From: Rhizomicrobium palustre | GTDB lineage: Bacteria > Pseudomonadota > Alphaproteobacteria > Micropepsales > Micropepsaceae | DNA length: 64,000 nucleotides | Reading direction: 5' to 3' | NCBI RefSeq assembly: GCF_011761565.1 | Contig: NZ_JAASRM010000001.1 | Location: 1,860,139 to 1,924,138, forward strand | Part shown: positions 62,370 through 64,000 of the stretch, one piece after another | Numbering within the stretch: the first letter of the stretch is position 1 | How the letters are laid out: every line of letters begins with the position of its first letter | Position numbers and translations under genes: made by a program | Notes under the pieces: model-generated | Database searches by the model: none | What the model was told of the DNA's origin: nothing | The model's input: only the letters and a program-made list of their open reading frames with translations

Positions 62370-63582
62370 CGGCTATTCCCCCTTTGTCGCAATGGATGCG
62401 CCGCGGGGCCTGTTTCTGGATGTCACCGGCTCGACGCATCTCTTCGGTGGCGAGCAGGCCATGCTGCAAACCTTGAAGAAAGATCTGCGCCGCCAAGGCT
62501 TCGAAGTGCAGGCCGCGCTGGCTGGAACCGCCATGGCCGCGCGGGCACTGGCGCGCTACCGCGATGAAGCGGTGGTACCGGTGGGCGGCGATCACGAGGC
62601 GCTATCCGGCTTGCCGGTGGAGGCCTTGGCGCTGGACGCATCCGTCACCCATGCCTTTCGCCGGGCGGGGTTGAAGACTGTGGGCAAGGTCGCTTCACGC
62701 AGTCGCGCCGAACTCACCGCTCGTTTTGGCGCCGCCATGGTGGCGCGTCTCGATACGGCTTTGGGATATGCTGAAACCCCCATCAGCCCGCGCCTGACAT
62801 TGCCCCCTTATCGGGTTGAGCGTCGTTTTCCTGAGCCGGTGTCGACAGAAGCAGTCATGCTTGCCTGCCTCAAACAGCTCGCAGGCTATCTGGCCAAGAG
62901 CTTGGAGGAGCGGGGCGAGGGCGCCAGGATGCTGGAAGCAGTGTTCTTCCGCGCCGATGGTGCTATCCGGCGTATCGCGGTCGAAACCGGTAGCCCCACC
63001 CGCGATCCCGCCCTTTTGGAGCGGCTTTTCCGCGAAAAGCTCGATGCGCTCATCGATCCGCTCGATCCAGGCTTCGGCTTCGATCTCATTCGCCTGGAAG
63101 CGCTGCGCAGTGAAGCCTGCCGCGATGATGCCGCCCAGCTTGGCGATAAGGCTGCCGACGAAAAACAGATTCACCACTTGATCGACCGCCTCGCGGCGCG
63201 CTTTGGCAGCGCGCGCGTTCTCGCTTTCCGCGCCCAAGACACCCATATTCCCGAACGCGCTTTCGCGGCGGTTCCGGCCCAATATGCAGAGTCTGCTAAG
63301 CACGCCTGGAAAGCGCTGCGCCGTTCGGCAGAAGCCCCCCGCCGTCCCTTGCGCCAGATGGTGCCGGAGCCGGTCTCGATCCTGTCCGATAACCGCTTTC
63401 GCTGGCGCAATGTGGTGCACCGCATCTCCCGCATGGAAGGGCCGGAGCGCATTGCCATGGAATGGTGGCGCGCCCCGGGACCGGCCCGCGATTACTTCCG
63501 GGTAGAGGATGACGAGGGGCGCCGCTATTGGCTCTATAAAGAAGAGGGTGAGCGCTGGTTCATGCACGGGGTGTTTGCATGA
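62074..63582 (+). CDS. imuB: ImuB (Y-family polymerase-like)
   Basis: Predicted 502-residue Y-family polymerase relative. RRILALWFPRLATDRLRRRW at the start, MVAKVENAMRLTAVDAKAEWLGLQPGMALASARA, a palm segment with DGYSPFVAMDAPRGLFLDVTGSTHLFGG and the C-terminal WWRAPGPARDYFRVEDDEGRRYWLYKE match ImuB. ImuB normally lacks polymerase catalysis and bridges DnaE2 to the sliding clamp. ATG 62074 has GGAG 8 nt upstream, favoured over GTG 62068. It overlaps imuA by about 300 nt and dnaE2 by 4 nt (ATGA). Confidence 0.92.
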   Translation: MASSERRILALWFPRLATDRLRRRWRRSPPPGASLPLIMVAKVENAMRLTAVDAKAEWLGLQPGMALASARARVPALKVMAANAPADSKLLARLADWCDGYSPFVAMDAPRGLFLDVTGSTHLFGGEQAMLQTLKKDLRRQGFEVQAALAGTAMAARALARYRDEAVVPVGGDHEALSGLPVEALALDASVTHAFRRAGLKTVGKVASRSRAELTARFGAAMVARLDTALGYAETPISPRLTLPPYRVERRFPEPVSTEAVMLACLKQLAGYLAKSLEERGEGARMLEAVFFRADGAIRRIAVETGSPTRDPALLERLFREKLDALIDPLDPGFGFDLIRLEALRSEACRDDAAQLGDKAADEKQIHHLIDRLAARFGSARVLAFRAQDTHIPERAFAAVPAQYAESAKHAWKALRRSAEAPRRPLRQMVPEPVSILSDNRFRWRNVVHRISRMEGPERIAMEWWRAPGPARDYFRVEDDEGRRYWLYKEEGERWFMHGVFA

Positions 63583-64000
63583 ACTCCTATGCGGAGATCG
63601 CCGTCACCACCAATTTCTCTTTTTTGCGCGGCGCCTCACATCCGGCTGAGATGGTAGAAACCGCTGCGTGTCTGAAATACGCCGCCATCGGTATTGCTGA
63701 CCGCAATTCTCTGGCAGGCGTGGTGCGCGCCTATGATGCCATTCAACAGCTAGAGGGCGAGAAGCCTAAGCTCCTGGTCGGGGCGCGGCTGGTTTTCGCG
63801 GACGGCACGCCGGATATCATTGCCTATCCCAGTGATCGTGAAGCCTATGGGCGGCTCTGCCGTCTCATAAGTGTCGGTAAGTTGCGTGCCGCGAAAGGCG
63901 AATGCGTCTTGGCGCTGGACGATCTCTTGGAATGGCAAGAGGGTCTGTTGCTGGTGGTGATGGCGCCGCGCTTCGGGGAAGGAATAGAGGCACCAGAGCA
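63579..64000 (+). CDS. dnaE2: DnaE2 error-prone DNA polymerase, N-terminal part (cut by window end)
   Basis: The frame from ATG 63579 is open to the window end and gives about 140 residues: SYAEIAVTTNFSFLRGASHPAEMVETAACLKYAAIGIADRNSLAGVVRAYDA, the PHP domain start of DnaE2 (the FLRGASHP segment sets it apart from the main DnaE). It is coupled to imuB by ATGA. Together with imuA and imuB it forms the LexA-controlled mutasome responsible for damage-induced mutagenesis. Confidence 0.93.
   Translation, partial: MNSYAEIAVTTNFSFLRGASHPAEMVETAACLKYAAIGIADRNSLAGVVRAYDAIQQLEGEKPKLLVGARLVFADGTPDIIAYPSDREAYGRLCRLISVGKLRAAKGECVLALDDLLEWQEGLLLVVMAPRFGEGIEAPE

Noticed and set aside
1..64000. tRNA, rRNA, CRISPR, integrase and insertion-sequence signals
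   Set aside because: I looked for transposase-like frames, direct-repeat arrays and tRNA-like cloverleaf ends and found none that I can support.

Overview
The window reads as chromosome of a GC-rich, Gram-negative alphaproteobacterium. Evidence: a TonB-dependent receptor; a UrcA-family protein; a direct-repeat SOS box of the alphaproteobacterial GTTC-N7-GTTC type in front of an imuA-imuB-dnaE2 cassette; and an ECF sigma/ChrR pair next to an FAD oxidoreductase and a DUF1365 gene. The gene mix (maltose, arabinose and galacturonate catabolism, cellobiose-type phosphorolysis, GH18) suggests a plant-polysaccharide degrader of the Caulobacterales/Rhizomicrobium kind; that placement is inference. 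I see no rRNA, tRNA, CRISPR array, insertion sequence or phage module.

Layout. 1-9.7 kb: a maltose/maltodextrin locus with the C-terminal part of an outer-membrane receptor, a secreted GH13 amylase, beta-phosphoglucomutase, GH65 phosphorylase, a LacI regulator and a convergent sugar transporter. 9.9-21.1 kb: sugar-acid and pentose genes (uxaA, uxaB, a periplasmic aldose epimerase, a GntR/FadR-type regulator, araA-araB-araD and a sodium/sugar symporter), closed by a strong terminator. 21.1-27.4 kb: a fused 5-oxoprolinase divergent from a DUF969-DUF979-DUF2891 operon, probably 5-oxoproline uptake and use. 27.5-34.2 kb: a three-gene transglutaminase/DUF2126, ATP-grasp/alpha-E and transglutaminase operon, which looks like an uncharacterised peptide-ligating or protein-modifying system, here without the Anbu peptidase often found beside it. 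34.2-38.9 kb: a regulator with a ligand-binding domain, a GH18 protein, an XRE regulator, a DUF2177 membrane protein, and the ECF sigma/ChrR anti-sigma pair. 39.0-42.7 kb: the probable sigma target operon (FAD oxidoreductase, DUF1365), two tandem small secreted proteins of unknown family, and two tandem bacteriohemerythrins.

42.8-52.3 kb: an AGE-family epimerase with a GH94 phosphorylase, a TMEM175-like channel, a Tat-exported carboxylesterase, a frameshifted alpha/beta hydrolase and a second SSS symporter. The epimerase operon and this symporter share an operator-like 11-mer upstream and an 18-nt terminator segment downstream, so they may form one regulon. 52.4-56.4 kb: a two-gene unit of unknown function (DUF3142 protein and a large anchored helical protein) and a UrcA protein. 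56.4-58.7 kb: a divergent Mpl-type Mur ligase and LD-carboxypeptidase pair for peptidoglycan recycling. 58.7-64 kb: a hybrid sensor kinase with two receiver domains and an HPt domain, then the SOS mutasome imuA-imuB-dnaE2, with dnaE2 cut by the window end.

Two sugar loci use phosphorolysis rather than hydrolysis (GH65 for alpha-linked, GH94 for beta-linked disaccharides), which saves ATP by releasing sugar 1-phosphates. Gene starts were chosen from ribosome-binding sites, overlaps and signal peptides. All functions are read from family resemblance recognised by eye; no database search was run.
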